Assembly: GCF_024343615.1 (NCBI RefSeq)
Contig: NZ_RJUB01000127.1
Coordinates: 1 to 53,422, forward strand
Direction: 5' to 3'
Source of the DNA: Ferruginibacter sp. HRS2-29
GTDB lineage: Bacteria; Bacteroidota; Bacteroidia; Chitinophagales; Chitinophagaceae
DNA: 53,422 nt
This document shows positions 9,268 through 16,967 of the stretch, in pieces (position 1 is the first letter of the stretch; the number at the start of each line of letters is the position of its first letter). The translations under genes and the position numbers were made by a program. Under the pieces are notes generated by a model that was not told where the DNA came from, did no database searches, and was given only the letters and a program-made list of their open reading frames with translations.

Positions 9268-9909
9268 ATGGATTTTACTATTTATTTTGAGGAAGCAGCC
9301 CAGGTGTTATTCGCTTTTATCATTGGCTCCATCATCGGTCTTGAAAGGGAGTTTCGCAGTAAACCCGCCGGTTTTCGTACGATGATATTGATCTGTGTAG
9401 GATCATGCCTGTACACTATCATTTCAAGGGAGGCCGGCACCGATAGCTCTGACCGTATAGCCAGTAATATTGTGACAGGTATCGGGTTCATTGGCGCCGG
9501 GGTGATCTTTAAGGAAGGGATCACGGTAAACGGGCTCACTACAGCTGCGCTGATCTGGATCACCGCAGCGCTTGGTATGGCGATCGGCTATCACAATTAT
9601 CCCATTGCTATAGTGGTATCCGGCATTGTGGTAATTGTTCTCTTCGTGCTGGAACCGGTGCAGCGTTTCATCAACCGTTTTCATAAAGTAAAGGATTACA
9701 AGATACGTACGGTCGGTCTGGGGAATAATTTCAAAACGGAGGTGGAAAGTTTTTTTGAAAAACACGACCTTGCCTTTAACCTCATGAAAGCTCTGAAAGA
9801 CAATAATGACGTAGTATACCTCTATCGGATCGGATCGCCTGACAGGAGCTATGATCTGGTGAACGATTTCCTCATCAAGCATAAAGAAGTGAAAAGTTTT
9901 GAAGTATAA
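9268..9909 (+). CDS. MgtC/SapB family inner-membrane protein
   Basis: 213 residues. The N-terminal half has four to five membrane segments with the family signature around GSIIGLEREFRSKPAGFRTM and the conserved block GIGFIGAGVIFKEG...VNGLTTAA. The C-terminal third is a soluble ACT-like domain (KIRTVGLGNNFKTEVESFF). MgtC proteins are linked to magnesium limitation and, in some bacteria, to control of F1Fo ATPase; the role here is unknown. It sits between paaD and paaG, 13 bases before paaG, so it is probably co-transcribed with the paa genes without an obvious functional tie. Confidence 0.9.
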   Translation: MDFTIYFEEAAQVLFAFIIGSIIGLEREFRSKPAGFRTMILICVGSCLYTIISREAGTDSSDRIASNIVTGIGFIGAGVIFKEGITVNGLTTAALIWITAALGMAIGYHNYPIAIVVSGIVVIVLFVLEPVQRFINRFHKVKDYKIRTVGLGNNFKTEVESFFEKHDLAFNLMKALKDNNDVVYLYRIGSPDRSYDLVNDFLIKHKEVKSFEV

Positions 9910-9922
9910 AATTTAACAAAAT

Positions 9923-10699
9923 ATGTCTTCAGTTTTATTTGAAGTAAAAAACAATGTCGCGGTCATCACACTCAACCGGCCGGAAAAATTCAATTCCTTC
10001 AATCGTGAAATGGCGTTGCTGCTGCAACAGAAACTGGACGAGTGCGCCTCGGATGAAAATATCCGTGCGGTATACCTGACAGGAAATGGTAAAGCATTTT
10101 GTGCCGGGCAAGACCTGGCGGAACTTACGGGAGAAAATGCCATCGGCATCGATAAGATACTTTCGGAACACTATAACCCGATTGTGAGCAGGATACGTTT
10201 GCTGGAAAAACCGGTGATCGCGGCGATAAATGGCGTGGCAGCGGGAGCCGGCGCAAATATTGCCTTGTGTTGTGATGTAGTGGTATCAACGGCTTCAGCG
10301 TCTTTTATACAGGCTTTCAGTAAGATCGGGTTAATACCGGATAGCGGCGGTACTTATTTTTTACCACGCCTGATCGGCTTTCAGAAAGCAAGTGCGCTTA
10401 TGATGCTGGGGGATAAAGTAAATGCGGATGAAGCGGAAAAGATCGGCATGCTTTACAAAGTTTTTGCTGATGAAGAATTTACCACTGCGTCTTTCGCGAT
10501 AGCAGCCACACTTGCAGCTATGCCAACCCAGGGGCTGGCATTTACCAAGCAGGCATTGAATAACTCCATGAATGTTTCTTTCGAAACGCAATTGCTGAAG
10601 GAAGATGAATTGCAGCGTAAAGCTGCGGCTACAGAAGATTACAACGAAGGGGTGAATTCCTTCCTGGAAAAAAGAAAACCGATTTTTAAAGGACGATAA
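9923..10699 (+). CDS. paaG: Epoxyphenylacetyl-CoA isomerase (enoyl-CoA hydratase family)
   Basis: 258 residues with a crotonase fold. CAGQDLAEL and GVAAGAGANIALCCD form the CoA-binding/oxyanion-hole region. FIQAFSKIGLIPDSGGTYFL, with the catalytic Asp, is the version typical of PaaG rather than ordinary enoyl-CoA hydratases (which usually have a Glu-containing motif). PaaG turns ring-1,2-epoxyphenylacetyl-CoA into the oxepin form. The neighbours paaD, paaI and paaY support the call. Confidence 0.88.
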   Translation: MSSVLFEVKNNVAVITLNRPEKFNSFNREMALLLQQKLDECASDENIRAVYLTGNGKAFCAGQDLAELTGENAIGIDKILSEHYNPIVSRIRLLEKPVIAAINGVAAGAGANIALCCDVVVSTASASFIQAFSKIGLIPDSGGTYFLPRLIGFQKASALMMLGDKVNADEAEKIGMLYKVFADEEFTTASFAIAATLAAMPTQGLAFTKQALNNSMNVSFETQLLKEDELQRKAAATEDYNEGVNSFLEKRKPIFKGR

Positions 10700-10701
10700 C
10701 A

Positions 10702-10792
10702 AAGTTCAAGAAGTTCAAGAGGTTCAAAAGTTTAAAATGTTGCTAACCTCTTAAGCCTTTTGAACGTTTTAAACCTTTTGAACCTATTAATT
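10702..10792. repeat. Inverted repeat of GTTCAA words between paaG and paaI
   Basis: The left arm (10702-10735) is built from GTTCAAGAAGTTCAAGAGGTTCAAAAG-type words; the right arm (10753-10787) is its approximate inverse (CCTTTTGAACGTTTTAAACC). It lies inside a co-directional gene cluster, so it may modulate rather than end transcription. Confidence 0.7.
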
Positions 10793-11221
10793 ATGGCCAA
10801 TCAGCACGAACCCGCTTCCGTAGTATACCATATGATGGAAAATGACCTTTTCTCCCAATGGTTGGGCATTTCTGTCGTGGAAGTAAAAGAAGGCTACAGT
10901 AGAATAAAAATGGCGGTACGCCCTGAAATGATCAATGGCTTTGGCATCGTGCACGGCGGCATTGCGTTTTCGATGGCCGACAGTTGTTTTGCATTTGCCT
11001 GCAACAACAGGAATAACCTGTCTGTAGCGCTGGATACGTCCATCAATTTTTTAAAGCCGGTGCATGTCGGCGACGAACTGATCGCTGAATCGAAAGAGTT
11101 GCACAACGGCAAGACCACGGGATTGTACCACATTACAATCACCAACCAGAAAGGCCATGTGGTCGCGGTTTTCAAAGGAACCTGTTTTCGTACTTCGAAG
11201 CCGATGATAAAAGAAGAATAA
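10793..11221 (+). CDS. paaI: PaaI-type hotdog-fold acyl-CoA thioesterase
   Basis: 142 residues from the ATG at 10793; an upstream in-frame extension would translate the repeat, so the shorter start is preferred. The hotdog active-site block GFGIVHGGIAFSMADSCFAFACN (about residues 43-65) has the conserved HGG and the catalytic Asp, and SVALDTSINFLKPVHVGD follows. PaaI hydrolyses ring-hydroxylated phenylacetyl-CoA esters, releasing CoA from dead-end intermediates. It lies between paaG and paaY. Confidence 0.9.
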   Translation: MANQHEPASVVYHMMENDLFSQWLGISVVEVKEGYSRIKMAVRPEMINGFGIVHGGIAFSMADSCFAFACNNRNNLSVALDTSINFLKPVHVGDELIAESKELHNGKTTGLYHITITNQKGHVVAVFKGTCFRTSKPMIKEE

Positions 11222-11330
11222 ACGCAGATTTTATAATGATGAAGAAATTGCGCTGATTTTTTCGCCTCGCGAAAGTTTGCGCAGCAAAAACCTGCGAAAT
11301 CGATCAATCCTTTTTAATCAGCGTTTATTT
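11222..11330. repeat. Inverted repeat of ACGCAGATT/AATCAGCGT words between paaI and paaY
   Basis: The left arm at about 11221-11258 (AACGCAGATTTTATAATGATGAAGAAA...GCGCTGATT) is mirrored by the right arm at about 11293-11328 (TGCGAAATCGATCAATCC...AATCAGCGTTTA). It is the same kind of intergenic word repeat seen throughout the window. Confidence 0.6.
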
Positions 11331-11939
11331 ATGATCTATAAATTCAACAACTTCATCCCTGTTATTCACGAGTCCGCATTTATTCATCCACAGGCGGCGG
11401 TTACAGGGAGTGTTATCATCGGCAGAGATGTTTATATCGGCCCTGGTGCTGCTATCCGTGGAGACTGGGGCCGGATAATCATCGAAGATGGCTGCAATGT
11501 GCAGGAGAATTGCACGGTGCATATGTTTCCCGGGGTAACGGTTACGCTTAAACGAAATGCGCATATCGGGCATGGCGCTATCATTCACGGAGCCACTATT
11601 GGCAGTAATTGCCTGGTGGGTATGAATGCGGTGATCATGGACAATGTGGTATTGGGAGATGAATGTGTGGTGGGAGCGCTTACATTTATCAAGGCAGATA
11701 CTATTATTCCGGCAAGAAGTGTGGTGGTGGGCAATCCGGCAAAGATCGTGAAGGAAGTGAGTGATGAAATGATCGGTTGGAAAACGGAAGGCACCCGGAT
11801 TTACCAGCAACTTCCGGACGACATGCGGCAAGGATGGGAAGTGTGTGAGCCGCTACGGGAATTGCCGGAAAATTACAAAATGGAAAATAAAAAATACAAG
11901 ACCTGGAACGAAACAAAAGATGATGCGACAGACGTTTAG
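11331..11939 (+). CDS. paaY: PaaY, gamma-carbonic-anhydrase-like hexapeptide thioesterase
   Basis: 202 residues from the ATG at 11331 (MIYKFNNFIPVIHESAFIHP); an earlier start would lie in the repeat. It has left-handed beta-helix hexapeptide repeats (VTGSVIIGRDVYIGPGAAIRGD), the metal-binding histidines in HIGHGAIIHGATIGSNCLVGM, and the PaaY-like tail (DEMIGWKTEGTRIYQQL). PaaY is a CoA thioesterase that relieves toxic phenylacetate intermediates. Its 3' end overlaps the next start by 20 bases. Confidence 0.92.
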   Translation: MIYKFNNFIPVIHESAFIHPQAAVTGSVIIGRDVYIGPGAAIRGDWGRIIIEDGCNVQENCTVHMFPGVTVTLKRNAHIGHGAIIHGATIGSNCLVGMNAVIMDNVVLGDECVVGALTFIKADTIIPARSVVVGNPAKIVKEVSDEMIGWKTEGTRIYQQLPDDMRQGWEVCEPLRELPENYKMENKKYKTWNETKDDATDV

Positions 11940-12429
11940 ATTTTATAAAACGGAAATCAAAGAGTGGTACATCGACCTGCCGGAATGGAAAGGAGATGTG
12001 GGCGAGCTTCAGATGGTAGAAGGCGCCGATACCATGCTGGATATAATAGCCGGAGATGCCTCCGAATGCAGGATTGACATGTCTGACGACCAGATCGTCG
12101 ATGCAGACGTACTAACGCTCATTCATAGACGCGACCCACAACTGAGCAACGGCGGCGATTATTTCCTGGAACATTACAACGGCAAAAAGATCGGTCATAA
12201 ACTCTGGCTTTGCGGAGTAACGGAATTTGTATTCGGCTATTTGCCGCAGAAGATATGGTTTAAAAAGGTCGATGCTGCCCGCCCGGCTGAACGCCGTTCG
12301 GGCGGGATGCTAGATACTAGATACTTGAAAGCTGTTATATTTCATGTTCGCAAACTTCTTCGCTATGATAACCAGCAACGAGCACCGCTTTTCATATTAT
12401 CTTTGACACACTCAATCAATACCTGCATC
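11920..12429 (+). CDS. Small conserved hypothetical (possibly DUF6717-type) with no stop codon of its own
   Basis: Starts at ATGATG (11920), overlapping the paaY end. Conserved-looking sequence runs to about residue 119: QTFRFYKTEIKEWYIDLPEW, LQMVEGADTMLDIIAG, GKKIGHKLWLCGVTEFVFGY, PQKIWFKK. It resembles a small Bacteroidota family I tentatively match to DUF6717. After WFKKV the frame stays open through a GC-rich hairpin and intergenic-looking sequence and enters the prolyl oligopeptidase in frame, so no stop appears before 14544. The end given here is the base before that gene's own ATG. A lost stop, a repeat insertion into the 3' end or a small indel could explain it. Confidence 0.6.
12278..12306. 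repeat. GC-rich hairpin inside the readthrough region
   Basis: 8-bp perfect stem CCCGCCCG (12278-12285) with CGGGCGGG (12299-12306), plus an inner GAAC/GTTC pairing. It is followed by TAGATACTAGATAC words rather than a T run. It marks where the upstream hypothetical protein should have ended. Confidence 0.7.
12398..12405 (+). promoter_or_regulatory. Possible -7 element for prolyl oligopeptidase
   Basis: TATCTTTG matches the Bacteroidota TAnnTTTG -7 box, 24 bases before the ATG. No clear TTTG -33 box is found at the expected distance, so this is weak. Confidence 0.35.
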
Positions 12430-14544
12430 ATGAAAAAATTTTTCACCGCATTGATGGCACTATCGTCCATACCAACAGTTATGACAGCACAAAAGATCAG
12501 TTATCCCACCACGGCTAAGGTGGATCAGACGGACGATTACTTCGGAACAAAAATAGCAGACCCGTATCGCTGGCTGGAAAACGATACGGCAAAAAATACC
12601 GAAGCCTGGGTAAAGGAGCAGAACAAGGTAACCGGCGATTATTTCAGCAAGATCCCGTTCAGGGCCAAGATCCATCAGCGCATGACGGAACTCTGGAATT
12701 ATCCGAAGTACGGCGCACCCCAAAAAGAAGGCGAATGGTTCACTTTTTACAAAAATGATGGCTTGCAGAACCAGGCTGTATTGTACGTACAGAAAGGCCT
12801 CAACGGAACCCCTGAAGTATTGATCGATCCTAATAAATTATCTGCCGATGGTACAGTAGCCTTGCAGGCGACTGCCTTTTCGAAAAAGCAAAAATATTTC
12901 GCTTATGCGGTTTCAGCTTCCGGTAGCGATTGGCAGGAAATTAATATCATGGATTTTGCCAGCAAAAAATTATTGAGTGAAAAACTCGAATATGTAAAAT
13001 TCACCGGTATGAGTTGGGCAGGTGAAGATGGTTTTTACTACAGCGGTTATGATAAACCGAAAGATGAAAAAACGAAATTCAGTGCAAAAACAGAATACCA
13101 AAAAATATTTTATCACAAGATCGGTACGCAGCAATCGGCCGATCAACTGATCTATGAAGATAAAGAACACCCGTTGCGGTATGTTGGTGGCGGCCTTACC
13201 GAAGATGAGCGTTTCCTGGTATTGGGCATAGCGGAAGGAACCGACGGCAGCGAAATAAAAGTAAAAGATCTGCGGGACAAAAATGCGAAAGGATTTACTA
13301 CTATCGTTCCCGGCTTCAGCACCAATGCTAATGTGGTGGATAATATTGGTGATAAACTCTTGTTGCAAACCAATAGTGGCGCGCCTAATTTCAAGATCGT
13401 ATTGCTCGATCCGAAAAATCCGGCTGAATCGAACTGGAAAACAATCGTGCCTGAACAGCCACAACCCTTGGAAGGAGTTGGTACCGGTGGCGGCAGGATA
13501 TTTACCAGCTACCTCAAAGATGCTACTACTTTGGTGAGCCAATATACCATGGACGGAAAGCTGGAGCATAACATCATCTTGCCGGGAGTAGGCACTGCCA
13601 GTGGGTTTGGCTGCAAAAAAGAAGATACGTTTTTCTTCTACAGCTTTACTTCATTTACTTATCCTACAACCATTTTTAAATATGATATAAAAACGGGGAA
13701 GTCGGAATTATTCAAAAAATCTGAAGTGAAATTCGATCCGGCTGCGTACGAAACCAAACAGGTTTTTTATACCAGCAAAGACGGAACAAAAGTGCCTATG
13801 TTCATCACACATAAAAAAGGATTGAAACTGGATGGCAATAATCCGACCCTGTTGTATGCATATGGCGGTTTCAATGTGAATATCACGCCATCGTTTTCGG
13901 TTGCCGCCATGCCGTTTCTTGAAGCTGGTGGTGTGTATTGTGTGGCCAATCTGCGTGGTGGTGGCGAGTATGGCGAGAGTTGGCACAAGGCAGGTATGTT
14001 GGATAAGAAACAAAATGTATTTGACGATTTTATCGCGGGTGCGGACTGGTTGATCAAAGAAAAATATACCAGTTCGGAAAAACTTGCTATCCGTGGAGGC
14101 AGCAACGGAGGATTGCTGATCGGTGCTTGTATGGCGCAACGTCCGGAACTTTTCAAAGTGGCATTGCCGCAGGTAGGTGTGCTCGATATGTTGCGTTACC
14201 ATAAATTCACTGTAGGCTGGGGCTGGGCGGTAGAGTATGGCAGCAGCGACAAGAAAGATCAGTTTGATTACCTGCTGAAATATTCGCCATTGCATAATCT
14301 GAAAAAAGGCACTTGTTACCCCGCAACCCTTATCACTACAGCAGATCACGACGACAGGGTGGTGCCGGCGCATTCCTTCAAATTCGCCGCTGCATTACAG
14401 GAAGCGCAAGGTTGCGATAACCCGGCGTTGATCCGGATCGAAAGCAAAGCCGGCCATGGTGCCGGTAAGCCAACATCAAAGACGATTGATGAAGCTACCG
14501 ATATCTGGAGCTTTGTGTTGTATAATATGGGTGTAAGCTATTAA
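12430..14544 (+). CDS. Secreted prolyl oligopeptidase (S9A family)
   Basis: 704 residues from the ATG at 12430, chosen because it opens with a signal peptide (KKFFTALMALSSIPTVMTAQ). The N-terminal seven-bladed propeller region begins with DPYRWLEND, typical of S9A. The C-terminal alpha/beta hydrolase has the triad: Ser558 in GGSNGG, Asp641 or Asp642 in ADHDDRVVP, and His676 in AGHGAG. It cleaves proline-containing peptides, here probably in the periplasm. The frame is also open upstream into a small hypothetical gene. Confidence 0.95.
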   Translation: MKKFFTALMALSSIPTVMTAQKISYPTTAKVDQTDDYFGTKIADPYRWLENDTAKNTEAWVKEQNKVTGDYFSKIPFRAKIHQRMTELWNYPKYGAPQKEGEWFTFYKNDGLQNQAVLYVQKGLNGTPEVLIDPNKLSADGTVALQATAFSKKQKYFAYAVSASGSDWQEINIMDFASKKLLSEKLEYVKFTGMSWAGEDGFYYSGYDKPKDEKTKFSAKTEYQKIFYHKIGTQQSADQLIYEDKEHPLRYVGGGLTEDERFLVLGIAEGTDGSEIKVKDLRDKNAKGFTTIVPGFSTNANVVDNIGDKLLLQTNSGAPNFKIVLLDPKNPAESNWKTIVPEQPQPLEGVGTGGGRIFTSYLKDATTLVSQYTMDGKLEHNIILPGVGTASGFGCKKEDTFFFYSFTSFTYPTTIFKYDIKTGKSELFKKSEVKFDPAAYETKQVFYTSKDGTKVPMFITHKKGLKLDGNNPTLLYAYGGFNVNITPSFSVAAMPFLEAGGVYCVANLRGGGEYGESWHKAGMLDKKQNVFDDFIAGADWLIKEKYTSSEKLAIRGGSNGGLLIGACMAQRPELFKVALPQVGVLDMLRYHKFTVGWGWAVEYGSSDKKDQFDYLLKYSPLHNLKKGTCYPATLITTADHDDRVVPAHSFKFAAALQEAQGCDNPALIRIESKAGHGAGKPTSKTIDEATDIWSFVLYNMGVSY

Positions 14545-14547
14545 GTG

Positions 14548-14755
14548 AATGGTGAATAGCGAATAGTCAAATCTTTGAACGTTAATTGTTATTTCAAAGT
14601 TTTTAATATCAGAAAAACAGAGCGCAGTTCATTTGAACTGCGCTCTGTTTTTCTCTATTCCCGGAGAAGAAATTTAAAAAAATATTAAAGACTTGGACGA
14701 TTTGACTATTCACTATTGACTATTCACTATTCACTATTCACCATTCACCTAACCG
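14548..14755. repeat. Inverted repeat of TGAATAGTCAA / TTGACTATTCAC words
   Basis: The left arm (14548-14572, GAATGGTGAATAGCGAATAG) pairs with the right arm (14698-14748), a run of TTGACTATTCACTA units. A perfect terminator lies in the loop. The same words recur at 41163-41195 and 41288-41315. Confidence 0.75.
14611..14654. terminator. Perfect bidirectional terminator hairpin after prolyl oligopeptidase
   Basis: 21-bp perfect inverted repeat, 14611-14631 with 14634-14654, and a 2-base gap. The GC-rich core GAGCGCAGTTCA is flanked by five A residues on the left and five T residues on the right, so it can terminate from either side. Confidence 0.9.
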
Positions 14756-14825
14756 CTAAATGAATAATTCCCGCCGGATATAGATTCTATTTACTTCTGC
14801 CACCTTATTTCACGTAATTTGTACA

Positions 14826-15803
14826 ATGAATATACCCTTATTCGAAAAACTGCATTCAGGCGGGCAGTTATCCGATGCCTCGTTTCAAAAGATCAAAGTG
14901 GCGGATAACAACAGGCTGTTTTCGCTTTACTGGGAATTGCGCACCATCCTATATCTCGGGATCTTATTGCTGAGTGGCGGACTTGGTATATTGGTGTACA
15001 AAAACATCGATACCATCGGCCACCAGGTTATCCTGGCTTTTATTGCCGCGGTTTGCATGAGCAGTTTTGTGTATGCGCACAAAAAGAAACCCGCTTATAC
15101 TAACAACAAAGCCATTTCTCCCAATTCATTTTTTGATTATATAGTATTGCTGGGATGCCTTACCATGGTCACTTTTATCGGCTACCTCCAATTCCAATAC
15201 AATGTATTCGGCACGAAGTATGGACTTGCTGCTTTCATCCCGATGGTGTTGCTTTTTGCGGCAGCATATTATTTTGATCACCTGGGAGTATTGAGCATGG
15301 CCATCACTGCATTGGCCGCCTGGGCTGGATTTGCGGTTACGCCATCTACGATTTTGCAGGACAATGATTTTAACAGCGAAACTATTTTGTTGACCGGGGC
15401 TTTGTTAGGGATATTATTGGTCGTTGCCGGGCTTGTTTCTACAAAAAGAAAAATAAAAGCACACTTCGAATTTACTTACAGCAACTTTGGGGCAAACCTT
15501 TTATTTATTTGTACACTGGGCGCAATGTTCATGTACGACCAGGTTTATGCCGCATACCTGCTGGTTCTGACAGGAATCTGCTTTTTCTTTTACAAAAAAG
15601 CATTGCGTGACAGATCATTTTATTTTCTGCTGATATTGACTTTGTATTTTTATACAGGCCTTACTTATACCATCATTCGTGGGTTGTTTGAAATGAGTTC
15701 TGATATTGGCGGGGTTTATCTCGCTTGTTTTTATTTTATATTTTCCGCAATCGCATTGATCATATTCCTGGTTAAAATGAACAAAAAAATTAAGGCATCA
15801 TGA
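14826..15803 (+). CDS. DUF2157-type membrane protein
   Basis: 325 residues. A short soluble N-terminus (LFEKLHSGGQLSDASFQKIK) resembles the start of DUF2157 proteins. About nine to ten hydrophobic segments follow, from YLGILLLSGGLGILVY to the C-terminus. The function is unknown for the family. The stop overlaps the next gene's ATG (ATGA, 4 bases), which suggests translational coupling and a shared role. Confidence 0.7.
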   Translation: MNIPLFEKLHSGGQLSDASFQKIKVADNNRLFSLYWELRTILYLGILLLSGGLGILVYKNIDTIGHQVILAFIAAVCMSSFVYAHKKKPAYTNNKAISPNSFFDYIVLLGCLTMVTFIGYLQFQYNVFGTKYGLAAFIPMVLLFAAAYYFDHLGVLSMAITALAAWAGFAVTPSTILQDNDFNSETILLTGALLGILLVVAGLVSTKRKIKAHFEFTYSNFGANLLFICTLGAMFMYDQVYAAYLLVLTGICFFFYKKALRDRSFYFLLILTLYFYTGLTYTIIRGLFEMSSDIGGVYLACFYFIFSAIALIIFLVKMNKKIKAS

Positions 15804-16954
15804 TCGCATACAATAAAGAATGGTTGGATAATCAGGCTGCAAACGACGATATTGATGAGGCTTATGAAATGTACCTGATCAGTGCCGAAGAAAAAAAACA
15901 GGCTTGCCCCCTGTTTCCCGTTGGATTTTACTCGCCAAATTATTTTATCAGGGTAGGCTTGTTTATCCTGACTTTTATAATTGCTGGGTTTTCTTTCGGA
16001 CTGATCTGCCTGATACTTATGAGTGCCGTCGAATCCATACTTAGTGGGCTACTCATATTTTTCGGCGGCGGGGCTTATGCCATGCTGGAGTTCTTTGTTA
16101 GACAAAAAAATCACTACCGGTCAGGGGTAGACGATGCGCTGATGTGGATAGCCGGCGGGTGCATTCTTTTTGGTATTGCGATAGCCACTGATTTCAACTT
16201 CAATAGTATGGCATTTGTAGTATTGATATTAGCTCTTTATTTTGCAGTAAGGTTTGCCGACATTCTGATGGCCGGTCTGGCGGTCATCGCTTTTGCTTCG
16301 TTATTTTTTCATAATTACACACAGTTCGGAAATCTTGCGAAGGAGACCACGCCTTTTGTTATGATGATCCTTGCAGGAATGATTTATTTTGTCGCGAAGC
16401 GAAATGAAAAAAACATCATCTTCAAACATTACACTCTTTGTAATATGATGGTGAAGATTATTTCCCTTCTTTTATTTTATGCCGCCGGAAATTATTTTAT
16501 CGTGAGGGAAGCAAGTAATGCCATGTTTGAACTTGATCTTCAGCCAGGACAAACCATCCTGTACGGATGGCTATTTTGGATTTTGACTTTTCTTGTACCA
16601 CTTTTATATATTGGCTGGGGTGTAAAAACAAAAGATCCTGTGTTGTTAAGGATTGGCCTTTTGCTGGTAGCGGCAATCGTATTCACCGTACGATATTATC
16701 ATGCGATATGGCCGGTAGAGATAGTCATGTTATTCGGTGGAATATTGCTGGTGCTGATTGCCTACCTCATTACCCGTTGGCTCTCAAAACCTAAAATGGG
16801 CTTTACTTCTGAAGAGATCAAGGGTAAATTCATCATGGATAAATTAAATCTCGAAGCACTGGTGGTAACTGAAACATTCGGGCATTCACCCAAACCGGAC
16901 ACAGGATTCGGTGGAGGAAGTTTTGGCGGCGGCGGCGCCAGCGGCGGGTTTTAA
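15800..16954 (+). CDS. Multi-pass membrane protein with Gly/Ser-rich C-terminal tail
   Basis: 384 residues with about 10 hydrophobic segments after a 50-residue soluble start. The last residues (FGGGSFGGGGASGGF) closely resemble the tail of TPM-domain (YgcG-like) proteins, although no TPM domain is present. It is coupled to the DUF2157-like gene by a 4-base overlap. I do not recognise a functional family. The end is 13 bases from the convergent helicase gene. Confidence 0.7.
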   Translation: MIAYNKEWLDNQAANDDIDEAYEMYLISAEEKKQACPLFPVGFYSPNYFIRVGLFILTFIIAGFSFGLICLILMSAVESILSGLLIFFGGGAYAMLEFFVRQKNHYRSGVDDALMWIAGGCILFGIAIATDFNFNSMAFVVLILALYFAVRFADILMAGLAVIAFASLFFHNYTQFGNLAKETTPFVMMILAGMIYFVAKRNEKNIIFKHYTLCNMMVKIISLLLFYAAGNYFIVREASNAMFELDLQPGQTILYGWLFWILTFLVPLLYIGWGVKTKDPVLLRIGLLLVAAIVFTVRYYHAIWPVEIVMLFGGILLVLIAYLITRWLSKPKMGFTSEEIKGKFIMDKLNLEALVVTETFGHSPKPDTGFGGGSFGGGGASGGF

Positions 16955-16967
16955 AGGTTACCAACGG

